Translations under genes and position numbers: made by a program
Assembly (NCBI GenBank): GCA_025765615.1
Contig: JAIVFJ010000002.1
Span: 709,168 to 773,167, forward strand
Direction: 5' to 3'
Source of the DNA: Zopfochytrium polystomum
Lineage: Eukaryota; Chytridiomycota; Chytridiomycetes; Chytridiales; Chytridiaceae
Length of the DNA: 64,000 nucleotides
Shown: positions 51,281 through 61,736 of the stretch, piece after piece
Numbering within the stretch: the first letter of the stretch is position 1
Layout: the number at the start of each line of letters is the position of its first letter
Notes under the pieces: generated by a model
The model's input: only the letters and a program-made list of their open reading frames with translations
Database searches by the model: none
What the model was told of the DNA's origin: nothing

Positions 51281-51688
51281 CGTTGAAGTTGTTCCATGTA
51301 GTTAGCAAAAACATCAACGGATACAAAGGTGCCAACGAAGGAAGCGTTGGATGCATTGGACTCACAAGTATGAGCTCTTTGAGTTCGGTAGTCATTTTCG
51401 CCATAAAGTTTTTCCCTCTATACGTGCGGCCAGCTCGAAGATCGGCCACTGGTACAGCGATATCGTTGGTTATTATTGGCAAAGTAATGACTGCATTTAC
51501 TTGCGGTGAATCCGAGATCTTGGTCTCCAATGGTGGTGGTCATGCTCAACTGGCTGTGGCTCGAATTTCTCTCACTGCAAAACGCGACCCACGTTGTTTA
51601 AGAACTCGTCCTCCCCTTGCTGCCCTTCCCCACTCGCCGCCGCCACGCCCTTGCGCACCACAACGTGCAGTGGTTGTTGCACCGACCG
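51281..51688. other. Region between the ankyrin and FKBP genes
   Basis: About 400 bp. The minus strand is open at 51267-51530 and could hold an upstream ankyrin-gene exon, but no junction connects it. Otherwise it is the shared promoter region of two divergent genes. Confidence 0.35.
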
Positions 51689-52775
51689 ATGGCACCAGAC
51701 TTCGAGAGCTCTCTCCTTGCTGCGAAACCGACGTTCGTTCCCATTACAGAAGATGGAAATCTTGCGAAGAGGGTAATATCGGAAGCGCCACAATCTGAAG
51801 ACGGCGGCGATCTGCCGCTGATCGCAGTTGGATCGACAGTATCTGGTTGGAAGACAGAAAATCGAATGGGCACCCAGCTAACGCCCATATGCAGTTCACT
51901 ACACTGGGTTCCTACACCCCTCTGGCAAGAAGTTCGATTCCAGCAGAGATCGAGGTCAACCGCTTAAATTCAATATTGGAAGGGGTCAGGTTATCTCTGG
52001 ATGGGAGCTGGGAATAGTCACAATGCGTGTTGGCGAGCGGGCAGAACTTATGTGTGGCCCCGATTATGGTATGGCAAGTGATCTATTGATTGAAGGTCAT
52101 CTCAAAAACCAGTTGCAGCATATGGTGAATCGGGTAACCCACCAACCATTCCCTCGAATGCAACATTAATGTTCGATGTGGAGGTTGTCGAATGTATACC
52201 GGCAAGTCTTCGCTTCCTTTGTTTGCTTGCGACCTTACATCGGCTTCTTAGCCCGAAGACCCTATTCCAACAAAGCTTACAGACGCGCAGCTGCTCAAAG
52301 AGACGGGAAATTCACAGTTCAAATCAGGTGACTTCAAAACCGCCGGGAACACCTACAAGTTGGCGCTTGACCGTCTCGCATATACTTGGGGCGCCAATCC
52401 CCTCGAAACGCGAGAAATCACAGCTCTCAAGCTCGCTCTCAATTTGAATATGGCTGCTGCTTGGATTAAGACAGGGGATCTCCGGTTTGCACTCGAGGCT
52501 TGTAACAGAGCCTTGGCCATCCAACCTGAGAATATTAAGGCTATGTTTCGTATGGCGCAGGCTCATGCTGGCTTGTCCCACTTTGAGCAAGCGATCACGG
52601 CGCTTCAGAAGGCTCAAGAGGTACTTTCTCATTTCAACACTGAAACTTGTTGACAACTGTGGAAAAGATTGACCCGGACGACCCGAGCATTTTAAAAGAA
52701 ATCGCAAAAGTTATGGAGATGAAGAAGGCACTGTCGGCCAAGGAGAAGAGGGTCTATCAGGCCATGTTTCGATAG
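51689..52775 (+). CDS. FKBP-type peptidyl-prolyl isomerase with TPR domain
   Basis: Immunophilin co-chaperone: an FK506-binding isomerase domain followed by TPRs that usually dock to Hsp90. Exons: 51689-51845, 51895-52068, 52119-52201, 52252-52620 and 52668-52775; 296 residues, all in phase. The FKBP domain is canonical: [53 protein letters not shown] and [18 protein letters not shown]. The TPR part includes [40 protein letters not shown] and [17 protein letters not shown]. The third intron (52202-52251) starts with GC, not GT, and is needed to join CIP to PEDPIP. The N-terminal 50 residues are specific to this protein. Confidence 0.93.
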
Positions 52776-53319
52776 AGCCTATCTAGACACAGTATGTGAC
52801 AGTCAAGAATCAACAGGAAATAAATCCATGGCGTAAGTCGCCAGCAGCGGAACATGATCCTCATCCCATGTCTGTCGCCGTGGCGTTGAGATCGATCGTC
52901 GATAGAATATTCAAACGCCGAAGAAATAGTCGCGGCCATTAGCTCCGAAACATCGCTGTACATTAAACAATTCATAGAGCGACAGCCGTGTAGCCAATTC
53001 TGATTGTTGGGACTGCGGCGATTGAGTCTATGCTTGTGGCGATGTCTTTGGACCGCATGATTTGTGGTCTGGCTATCCCCAGAAAGCCTGTTTCCACCGA
53101 TTGACTGCATTGAAGAATTCTGGGCGTTCAACCAAGCGCGGTTTCAATCACTTCTTGCAAATGAAGGGAGAATGCGCCGATAGCGGTGAGGCAAAAGAGG
53201 GACGCATCAATGGTGCGAAGCAAATGTATGTCCCTTTCATCACATCCATTTATTATTTCAGGCGTGGTAAAGGGAAGCAGTCTTTTGGCTGAATTGGGAC
53301 GAGAAAGTCTCCCCACAGG
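52776..53319. other. Intergenic region between convergent FKBP and DUF4436 genes
   Basis: About 540 bp. Open frames on both strands lack any recognisable family and have ordinary composition; I see no supported gene. Confidence 0.35.
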
Positions 53320-55410
53320 CTAATCTTTTGCAATTTCGGGAGTTGACGTTCCACTTCCGTTGGCTCGACCAGACGTCGCTGTTGAGTCTGTACTGGAAGA
53401 TTCCCTTATTAGGGGTTTTGCTCCATCGTCGTCATATTCTGTCAGCGCATATCCAACAGAGCTGATAGCTCCAGTGTTGCGTCTACCAGCTGTTGTAGCG
53501 TCTTTTGGCACTTCTTTGGATCTCGTCCACTGCAGCGAGTTGAACGTGGTCGCTTTGGCACTTCTCACGGGGAATGGTGTGATTCCAGAGGCGGAAGGCG
53601 CTTGAGGGATGTCTGTTCCTGGACTGCTCTTCCCAATGACGTCCGAGGCGACTTCGTGGCTGCGACTTGGCTTCGTTTGTAAATTCAAAGAAATCTTCGA
53701 TTTGGCCGTCAAGGCTCGTTGCAGCTGCGTTGTGCGACTGGGAGGTCGATGTGAGTAAAAAATATAGTTTGAAATGAGAAGGCAGGCTAATGGAGATAAT
53801 GATTAGCCACCATGTTACTACTCCTGGAATGTTTTCACTTACACGAAACCGCAGTCAACAGCATGCACCAAAAAAAGGAAACGACGTCAGCAGTGCACCC
53901 AATCGATCCTATTCCGGCTTGAGAATTTCTCAAGGAGGGGAGAGCGAATCTGAGGAACAGTCAGCGACCATTGCAACTAAATGTGTGAAGACACGACACT
54001 AACAAGAGCGTGTTTGCAATTGCAAGAGTTGCCGCCTCCACTCGGTAGGCACGAGTCCACGGGGTCAGTGACAAGAAGAATGTAAGGAGTGAGAGCAGCC
54101 ACATCGTTGCCATAACAAACACTGAGAACAATTTGGTGGTAAACGATCGAGCAACGTGGACTGTAGCCTCGATTGCGGCCCCAACTCCACCGGGACTGAT
54201 ATCAATGACCTCAGGCAGGCTTATTGAGAAAGTCTGCAGTGCACCGACTATTGTAACTTGAATTGGAACAGGACTTGTGGCTCCATCCTGCAACTGAGTA
54301 GCGGACATCGCAATTGTGGGTGACACGTAACTGTCAAACGGATACGAGTTGGGACTTCCTGATACGAACTTAGATGAAAAATCTTGGGATGACATGGGAG
54401 TGTTTGCAAAAAACGGAAAAACACTTGCACCTGAGAGTTAAAGGAGATTAATGTAACAGTTGAGAACAATAAGAAAAAGGGAAGGTTATTTCACCGATAG
54501 TGAAGTTTACGTCATCACGGATATTAAACCTGTTTTGATTAACGTCCTTCACAGCGAATTTTCCTGGCAGCTTTACATCAGCACCCATTTTCTCATGTCC
54601 CTCGCACGAAGGACGTACCGCACGGGTAGAACAAAAGATGAAGGTTGAACCCTAGATTATTTGGAGTCACGGATGACACATTGACATATAGTTGTATAAG
54701 ATCATGCGTATCGCAAAACATTGCGTCTGTTCCAGTATTCAGTGGCGATTCCGAGATGGCAAAGGTCGACTGATTCTGGTTCATTGGATGTGATACAAAT
54801 TTCGTCTGTTGGCGAGTTTCCCCTTCGTTCTGTTTCGATGTTGCGTGTCAGGGACATTGTCGGAAAGTGCTAAGCCTACCGTATTCAAGATGCCTGAGGT
54901 GACCACAAGTGAAATGAGCACGAGAACCCCGAGGGCAACGGCACAGTAAATCATTACTCTATTTCTCATCATTTGAGCAAAGCTGGGCATTCTCAAGGGG
55001 ACTCCATCCCCCTCAACAATCATCCCCAATTGGTCCGCGCCGGTCGGTCCACGGCGCCGCCCAGCGGGGCCTGTGGAAACAGTTCCCAAATGACCGGCAG
55101 CAGCGGCCGCCCTACTGGTTGAAAAATATAAGGATCCTGTGTCCAGGTCATCCACGTGAGCTCCCGTACGCCGCCCTATCGAGGTGGCCTCCCGACAGTT
55201 TCCGGTTTGTGATCTTCTCCCAGAAGACTTGGTGTGAAAAGGAGGCTGACCAGGGCGGTCTTCTGTGGAGACACCCTTTGGTGAGAGGGGATGTGTACTG
55301 TTTGTGCGACCAAAAGCCATGAGCGGTTCATGTGAGGCTGGGGAGAACGGCGCTGGGGAGAACGGCAAAAGCTCCTTCCGCTGGGGGGCCCCATGTTCTG
55401 ATGCGCTCAT
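53320..55410 (-). CDS. DUF4436 multi-pass membrane protein
   Basis: Family of unknown function found in fungi and bacteria. The first segment (54495-55410) has a long Ser/Pro/Gly-rich cytosolic leader and a transmembrane helix (VMIYCAVALGVLVLISLVV). An extracellular domain follows (MFCDTHDLIQLYVNVSSVTP ... NRFNIRDDVNFTIG). The next exon (54004-54430) contains YPFDSYVSPTIAMSA and a second helix region (MWLLSLLTFFLSLTP). A third, beginning at 53949, gives the family signature LFALPSLRNSQAGIGSIG and a further helix. The C-terminal tail (53320-53712) is Ser/Thr-rich. Frame breaks needed: a missing base at GGGG (54820-54823), an extra base at GGG (54599-54601), and one or two near 53790-53850. Confidence 0.78.
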
Positions 55411-55429
55411 GGCAGGCGGGGTTGGAGGG

Positions 55430-56131
55430 TGATGAAGGCGGAATTTAAATTGGAAATTTTTTTTTTGGCTTCACCCCAAATGGGCCGGAACAAATTGGTG
55501 GTTCCGCCAAGATCGGAAAGTGATCTCCAACACATTGGTTGCCCGAAGGCATTGGCTTCTGACAGCATTTTGCGTAACTGCATTGCGTTCACAACGCCAG
55601 TTTGATAACGCGATTTCATCGTAACGGACAGAACAAGGTGGTTGTTGGTGGTCTCAATATTTGTTTCAAGTTCCCTGTAAAATGTGTGGTACAAGTATTG
55701 TGTCAGGAACATGGCAGGACAGGGCAAGGCAGACAAGGAACTGAGAGGAGTGATGATTGTATTGGAAACAATAATTCACTTGAGGGATGGGACAGGTCCC
55801 CCATCCCCCTTTTATACCTTTTGAGAGTCTTCCTTGTCAAGACTCAAAGAAAGTTCCAGAAAGAGCAATTAGTAATACAATGATACCAATGATACCAATG
55901 ACAACAAGACAAGTCAGGAAAGCAAAGAAGGTTCTAGAAGGTTCCAGAGGGTGATTCATAACATATTGTGCGTTTCATTGAAAATTGGAGGGCATCGACA
56001 GACATTCTGTCCACAGGCTTTTCAGCGACACCATAATTATTTTGGCAAAAGAACTTGTCAGGGGAAATGGGTCGGCCCCGACAGGCAGGGGTGGTCTGTC
56101 TGCCTGCTCTGTCGGGGAAAACATGGTTCAA
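55430..56131 (-). pseudogene. Unidentified coding-like sequence interrupted by a solo LTR
   Basis: On the minus strand, frames flanking the LTR (ending at 55470-55700 and starting at 55964-56131) read coherently: NNYGVAEKPVDRMSVDALQF before the insertion site and MLSEANAFGQPMCWRSLSDL after it, possibly joined by an intron whose TTTTACAG acceptor is near 55675. No family is recognised. It may be a host gene or another transposon; the LTR insertion would have broken it. Confidence 0.4.
55701..55963 (+). mobile_element. Solo LTR, copy 1 (263 bp) with 5-bp TSD
   Basis: Starts TGTCAGG, ends CATAACA and is flanked by direct repeats TATTG (55696-55700 and 55964-55968). The interior matches copy 2 at 62512-62831 almost base for base from the GGCAGACAAGGAACTGAGAG block to the GTGATTCATAACA end. 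It contains a CTTTTATACC TATA-like stretch. The TG...CA ends plus a fresh 5-bp duplication identify an LTR left by recombination between the two LTRs of a retrotransposon. Orientation is arbitrary but the same as copy 2. Confidence 0.9.
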
Positions 56132-56508
56132 TGTCAGGGAAATCTGTCAGGGAGAATTTGAGCGACAAAATCCAATTTGGGACGGTGTGCGCAATATTGC
56201 TGTTTCCGAAAATATTGTCATCCAGTGATGATTGGAATCATTGCAGTGATGAAAGGTCTGTATCATCGTGGGTGAAAAGGCTGTCCCCAAAGTTTTTAGC
56301 ATTTTGTTTATGTCGAATCATCAGCCTTCCTGTTTCATTGAGATTCTGGAAGACAAAGAAAAGAAGAAGAAAAGAGCCTTTCGCACTTTGTTAATGGTTC
56401 AACCACCACTCTTCTTTCTTTTTTTGCTATCCTTGAAGTGTTGTATTTAACAAGCGACAAGGGCTGAAACATTTCACTCGACTCTGATCAAACCGCTCTT
56501 GCAACGAA

Positions 56509-56922
56509 ATGGACGTCAACCCTCCAGCTGATGCAGTAACTTCTCAGTTATTGCTCACCCAGTCATAAAAGCGCTCTACTGCCAGCATGGCAGTTTGAGT
56601 CCTCAGGCCACAATCACAATAACTGCAACCAGTTTGGATGAATTCTTCCGAAAGCCTTCAAAATACTTCAACCTCAGCTTGGTCTTATTGCAAGAGCTGG
56701 AGGACCTGACAGAACTGACTTCACTGTAACTGTTGCAACCATCGCCGATGCCCCAAACGTTTTTGCAATTGAGAAGTACCTACGAGGCAATAGAAAGTAC
56801 TCACTTCCTGGCGGAATTGCAAGCGACACCATCACAGAGGACGAGCTTCGACAGTGGCAGGAGGCAGAACTTAACTCTCATGAAGCACAGGCTCTTGTGC
56901 GGAAATCCACAAGACTGACGTA
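56509..56922 (+). pseudogene. Transposon-like coding fragment, frame-broken
   Basis: An ATG at 56509 opens MDVNPPADAVTSQLLLTQS and a stop. Further on, one frame reads TSLDEFFRKPSKYFN, and another, lacking its own ATG, reads from about 56640 to the TAA at 56922: PQLGLIARAGGPDRTDFTVT, then FAIEKYLRGNRKYSLPGG and ELRQWQEAELNSHEAQALV. Codon-like order and low stop density suggest a decayed gag-like or other transposon ORF. No family match by eye. Confidence 0.4.
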
Positions 56923-56989
56923 AACCCCGATTGTCAAATGATACTTCGTCCAAAAATACAAGGTTGTAATGGTTCCAATTAATATTTCC

Positions 56990-57580
56990 AAGCTCATGGC
57001 GACCCAGACATCCTTAGAAGTTTGGCAATCATGCCAGACAGACGCATTTTGTCTAAAATTTTTTCGTCAGCCCAACATTTTTCTGACATCATGAAGGTGT
57101 GATTGGGATGACCCCATTCTCCCTGGTGAGCACCAATTTTTTCACAGCAATGACGCATTTGAAATGAGGCAGTCTCTTTATTATTGATCAATATGGCAAA
57201 ACTGCTACCCCCTTCGTCGCAGCCTCACACACACACCAGTTCAATGCTGGCAGCTGCTCCTGCACCACTCCAGTAATTTCTCTCCCCTGACCCACGCCAC
57301 GTCGATTGCGTTACTGTAACAGGTAGCACAACAGTAACACCACCGCAAGGAGCTGCACTGCATGCGCTCAGGCAGGAATGCGTCCTCGTTGCGCCAGCAC
57401 GCCGCGCACGATTGCGTCCAGCGACCGCAGGGACAGCGTTGTCACCGTGACGCTACAGACCGTGGCCGCCACCAGTGCTTGGGGGTCTGCGAGCTTGACC
57501 GCATCAGGTCGAGCTATTATGACCAATTCTCGGGTTTGGATGGATCGGATGGATCCCATGGGAGGGCGTTTACCACCAGG
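56990..57580. repeat. Dispersed repeat, copy B
   Basis: Shares two collinear blocks with 29790-30810, for example GACATCATGAAGGTGTG and AGCGTTGTCACCGTGACGCT. The minus strand of the second block (57368-57595) is open and reads ATVCSVTVTTLSLRSLDAIV. Shorter between blocks than copy A. Confidence 0.7.
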
Positions 57581-58620
57581 GAGCTGCAGCTGCATCGTAT
57601 TGAAGGTGCTGTGTCAGTTGTCTTTGCATGGGCACAGGGCCAGATGCTAAGCGTGCGCTGAACAGATCGTGGGAACAACATCAGTCTCGCAAGTCGCCGA
57701 GGCTCACGCTCACCCACACCCCTCTGAGTCCACTCAGATCCTCCTGCAAAAAAACATACCCACTTAACCAGGTGGAACAAGACAAGCGGAGCAATGGCAA
57801 GGCCGATGACAGATGGGCATCAGTTACAGTGGGGCGTCAAGGATGAGCGCAAACTGAGGGTGCTGTGGGAGTAAGGCAACGATTGATCGTGGGGTTAGGA
57901 TGGAAACAAACATATCAGATCCGATCATTCCTTGGCCACAAAAGCAACTTGCAAGAGCAATGATGACGAGTGGATCATCGTTGCTGTCGCAACTCACCCA
58001 GCGTGGCAACACCTGTGTATTGCGATGCGTGTTGAAGGTGCAGTAATGGTGGGGGCGGCAGGGGCAGCGACGGCGATTGGAGCGATGGAGGCAATGCGAA
58101 CGATACGATGACAATCCTTGCTGTTGCTGTGGACAGGGCTATCTAGGAAGAAAGGCAAGCTTCAACATCATTGTGAGAGTGGGGAGAAATGACAACCTGC
58201 TGCAGCTCTTGATGGGTCCGTTGCCACCATCTCTGAGGTAGCGTCTCGCTGCTTGGTGTAATGCGCCTTCAGCTCGAGGGAGGGGTGGGTGTCATCTTTT
58301 TTTTTTCCTCACCAGGCTTCGCCATCTGTTTAAGTGGTGCCTCTCCCTCTTACAAAAATCTCCAAGGGGATTTCATTGACATGGGTAATGATCATGCTGG
58401 GGTAGCATTGGCAACCTGCAGACGTTCACCCAACATCCTGAGGCTGTCATGGGGGCATCAAAAATAAAATTTCATCACCCCAACAAGACAAGGAAAGTGG
58501 TCGCACCCTCCTGACATTTGCTCGTTTTGGGGTGTACTGAAAGATTTCGTTGGGCTGGATTGTCTATGGGTTGTGCTGCTGTGGAGATGGAGGTAGTCTA
58601 CTGAAGGTGGTGGTGGTGGG
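57581..58620. other. Gene-free stretch in the transposon-rich arm
   Basis: About 1 kb with no supported gene. Short low-complexity patches (GGTGGTGGTGGG near 58608) and a T9 run near 58298 occur. No terminal repeats were found. Confidence 0.35.
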
Positions 58621-58623
58621 AGG

Positions 58624-59650
58624 TTGATCTTGGCTTCTGTCAGTCTTGTGTTTGTCTTTATACAAAACTGTTACAAGGACCATCACTTGCAAAATGCTGC
58701 AAGTCATCCTTGCAGAGCAGTATCAGGTCAAAGCTCCTGCACACTGCTTACACCAAAAGACCCAAAACTGACAGATGGCCTGGGAGTAATCCGGGCATTT
58801 GCAGTTAATGTCCCTTCCCTTCCTATTTCTTTTCCTGTACTCATCGACAACGGTTGCAATGTCACAACGCTTTGAGATTTCTCTCTCTTCATTCCCTATA
58901 GTTATACTCAGCAGAAATCTAGCATGCATATTGCAAAAGAAGGACCAATTCTTACTTGTGAAGGATTCGGCACAGCCCTCAAACCACTCGCCAACAATAT
59001 CACACTTATAATTGAAGGTGCCCAATATGCTCCAGAATGTCTGGTCAACTTGGTCGCTGATCGGAACCTAAAACTATGTGGCTTCTTCCATCTTGCGCGA
59101 GACCTTCAACCTGGTACTATTTATCGTAGCAGTCCTAAGGAAGGAGATTCAGCCGTTCTTCAAATGATTCTTAGACATGGTCTCCAATGGTTCCCAACAG
59201 CACCAAACCCCAACTTCAACTACAGCAAACAATTTATTGCACATTGCGCCAGTAAATTTTACAACCTCTTCAGCTCAGCAGAACCAGTTGATACACTCAG
59301 TATACGCACAGCCTTTCTCAACAAAAGCTCCAAACACTCAGCGCATGCATGAACGCCTCGGCCATATCCCTTATGCAAGACTACGAGCAATGAAGGAGCG
59401 CTGTACATGTGCTGACTTTCCTGACATTAAGCTGGACTTGCTTGAAGAACCGTGTAAGGCCTGCATTATTGCCAAACAGACTCGTGCTGCTATTCCACAT
59501 ACAGATCCTCCAGATAAACTACCAGGCGAAGATTTAGCCTTGATTGTGACTGGATGGAGTTCTCAAAGGGATCATCAGTAATGGGTGTAGTGTACCCCAT
59601 GGGTCGAATCTCAACACAGATCTTGGTCGGTGCCTTGAGAACTGTTTGAA
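58624..59650 (+). mobile_element. Ty1/copia retrotransposon remnant (protease and GAG-pre-integrase)
   Basis: Across three shifted frames the plus strand reads a copia order. A protease-like active site LIDNGCNV (about 58840) precedes GPILTCEGFGTALKP and LIIEGAQYAPECLVNL, as in copia protease-to-GAG-pre-integrase regions. Then comes MHERLGHIPYARLRAMKE (about 59346) with a downstream EEPCKACIIAK, the His-His-Cys-Cys integrase zinc-binding pattern. Stops separate the frames and the catalytic integrase, RT and RNase H domains are missing, so the element is dead. No LTRs identified for it. Confidence 0.75.
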
Positions 59651-59776
59651 TTAAAATGAAGGATTGGAGATGTATCCTCTGCGAACCCTGTACCGGACAG
59701 AACAGAGTAGGTATCTTTTATCGCTCTGATTAACAGTTCAGAATATGAAATAGCAGGGGATGCCCAGCACTGCGAA

Positions 59777-59836
59777 GAAGGTTGTGTTGCAGCCCTCCTT
59801 GTGGGAGAAGGTTGTGTTGCGGCCCTCCTTGTGGGA
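59777..59836. repeat. Two tandem copies of a 30-bp unit
   Basis: The unit beginning GAAGGTTGTGTTGC and ending TTGTGGGA is repeated directly with one difference (A/G at the 15th base). Confidence 0.9.
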
Positions 59837-59906
59837 GAATATGCAGTGATGACCTAGTACACGCCGTGCTTTTGGTGACAATACTGGTCTCCATCAGTCC
59901 TACAAG

Positions 59907-60330
59907 ATGAAGTTTCTTAACAAAATGGCAGATAATTGTTCTGACCTTCTTGCACGCAGGTACAAAGCCATTATAGCCGCTGACCTCAATATTGCTCATG
60001 CTGACATTGATGTGTATTCACAACTCTGGAAAGAGATGGAAATTGCAAACAGAACCTTCCCAACTTGCCTTAACGAAGAAAGGACTTGGCTTCTCGTTTC
60101 CTGGACTTGGGTTTCACTGATACTCTTTGGACCAATCATCCAACTGAGCCTGGTTTAACATGGACCAGCAAGGCCTGTGACATGCCGTATTGGTTCACTC
60201 TTCTCTGTGTGGACTACTTCCTTGTGAGTAACAACATCCCTCCAGCTGTGTATGACGTTTGCATTCATTATGATATACCTGCTGACTCGGAATGAGTCGC
60301 TAGTGACCACTATCGCTTGGAGTTACTCAC
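59907..60330 (+). pseudogene. Decayed AP-endonuclease (APE1/ExoIII-type) sequence
   Basis: Frames on the plus strand together follow the exonuclease III/APE1 family: YKAIIAADLNIAHADIDVY (the D-L-N metal/phosphate site, about 59965-60020), LDLGFTDTLW (about 60100), HPTEPGLTWTS, DYFLVSNNIPPAVYDV (about 60213) and finally SDHYRLEL (about 60302), corresponding to the conserved S-D-H. At least one frame change and one stop break the reading frame, and a normal W-R-L before DYFLVS is lost. It could be a retroposed host APE gene or the endonuclease domain of a non-LTR element; the H-A-D-I-D neighbourhood looks more like cellular APE1. Confidence 0.6.
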
Positions 60331-60750
60331 TGCACTGGAAGCACCACTGAGGGTACTCCCCCTTGATGTCAATGAACTTTGGGAAGCCTTTACCTTTTTA
60401 GATGAACTTAAGTCAACCAAGAATGAGGCTGACCAAGTGGTCCAGTTGTTGGACAACAAAGTTGCCCTACGTGACCTCCAACTTTGCAACCTGTATTTCA
60501 GGTCCATCCTCTGCCTCCATGAGAAGGAACCATACCTGACAACTCAGATGCTAAGGCTATGAGCGCTCAGGCTGCCCTGACCATTGTGAAGGACGGAGTC
60601 GTGTACGTTATTAGTGTTGAGATTCGACCCACGGGGTACACTACGCCCGTTACTGATGACCCCTTTGAGAACTCCATCCAATCACATTGGATGGGGTGTT
60701 TGAAGGGCTCAGTAGATTCAATACTTGAATGGGGCGCTCGGAAGGGCTAA
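60331..60750 (+). pseudogene. Unidentified coding-like stretch after the AP-endonuclease fossil
   Basis: The frame continues to 60562 without a stop (VLPLDVNELWEAFTFLDELK, LQLCNLYFRSILCLHEKEPY), followed by an overlapping short frame to 60750. No family recognised. It may be the next domain of whatever transposon carried the endonuclease. Confidence 0.3.
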
Positions 60751-60924
60751 TCTGTTCTCAATAAAAAGAGATAGGCAAAGGCGGCTGTTGTTCTAGCTTT
60801 GTTCATCCTACCGGTAGGAACAATGCAATTAGAACATGCACAAAAACGCTCAAACTACGCACTCTGCACATGTAACACAGCACAGCAAGCATGCAGAAGC
60901 AGTGTACCACTGCCCAATGCTCCG

Positions 60925-60975
60925 GAATTCCGCTCTCTGCATCGGAATTCCACTCCCTGATCCGGAATTCCAGCT
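60925..60975. repeat. Short GGAATTCC-containing repeats
   Basis: Three spaced copies of CGGAATTCC followed by similar flanks, about 22-25 bp apart, in the transposon-rich arm. Confidence 0.6.
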
Positions 60976-61017
60976 TTCCTGCTGTTCTGTGCAATCTGAG
61001 CAATGCAACAGGCATTT

Positions 61018-61122
61018 AGGAATCAGGGATTGCACCAATCACTGCATTTCTAAAAGTGAGATAAAAACTGAGCTCACCAGAGATTGCACCAATCATTGGA
61101 TTTCTAAAAACAAGGAAAAAAG
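61018..61122. repeat. Direct duplication of a 50-60 bp unit
   Basis: GATTGCACCAATCA followed by ATTTCTAAAA occurs twice, about 58 bp apart, with intervening sequence partly similar. Confidence 0.75.
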
Positions 61123-61164
61123 CGGCTTGTTTCCCAAACAAGCTTCCTGATTTGGAAACAACCA

Positions 61165-61210
61165 AACCAATTTACAAGCAACTGTTTCTCAAACAAGCTG
61201 TAAATTGGTT
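61165..61210. repeat. Perfect 12-bp inverted repeat
   Basis: AACCAATTTACA (61165-61176) and its exact complement TGTAAATTGGTT (61199-61210) with a 22-nt spacer could form a hairpin. Confidence 0.8.
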
Positions 61211-61212
61211 CC

Positions 61213-61441
61213 TGGTGGTACTCAGCCCAGACAAAGTGCTCAGCCCAAGGTGGTACTCAGCCCTGGCTGGTACTTAGCCCTGGGTGGTGCACAGCCCAGG
61301 CTGGTACTCAGCCCTGGGTGGTGCTCAGCCCAGGCTGGTACTTAGCCCTGGCTGGTACTCAGCCCTGAGTGATGCCCAGCCCTGGGTGGTACTCAGCCCT
61401 GAATGGGTACTTAGCCCAGGATGGGGGTTGGTGCTCAGCCT
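61213..61441. repeat. Minisatellite of about 18-bp units
   Basis: Roughly a dozen imperfect units of TGGTACTCAGCCCTGGGT type, with variants CTTAGCCC, GCTCAGCCC and GCACAGCCC. Not CRISPR-like: there are no unique spacers between units. Confidence 0.9.
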
Positions 61442-61703
61442 GTTTTATCTCATTTCTGTGGCCTGCTCTGTGCAGCCCACTGCTCTCTCTGTTTTCTGAT
61501 GGCTCCAACCTGCAGGAGTATAAAAGCAGCAACCTCTCACAGAGATCAAACAAGGAATCCAACCCCCTCCTTGCTGCTTTGACAAAATCCAGTGCAAAAC
61601 AAGCCAATCTCTCTTCCTCCATTTGCTCTCTCTTCCATCTCTGCCCACTCACTCCTCTCTCCTCTCTCCATCCTCTCACTCCTCTCCCTTGTCCATCATC
61701 ACT

Positions 61704-61704
<1 letters not shown>

Positions 61705-61733
<29 letters not shown>
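61705..61733. repeat. (CT)n microsatellite
   Basis: About 14 CT units inside a longer pyrimidine-rich stretch (61600-61740). Confidence 0.95.

Positions 61734-61736
<3 letters not shown>

Noticed and set aside
61213..61441. CRISPR-like array
   Set aside because: Units are contiguous imperfect tandem repeats without spacers, in a eukaryotic transposon-rich region.
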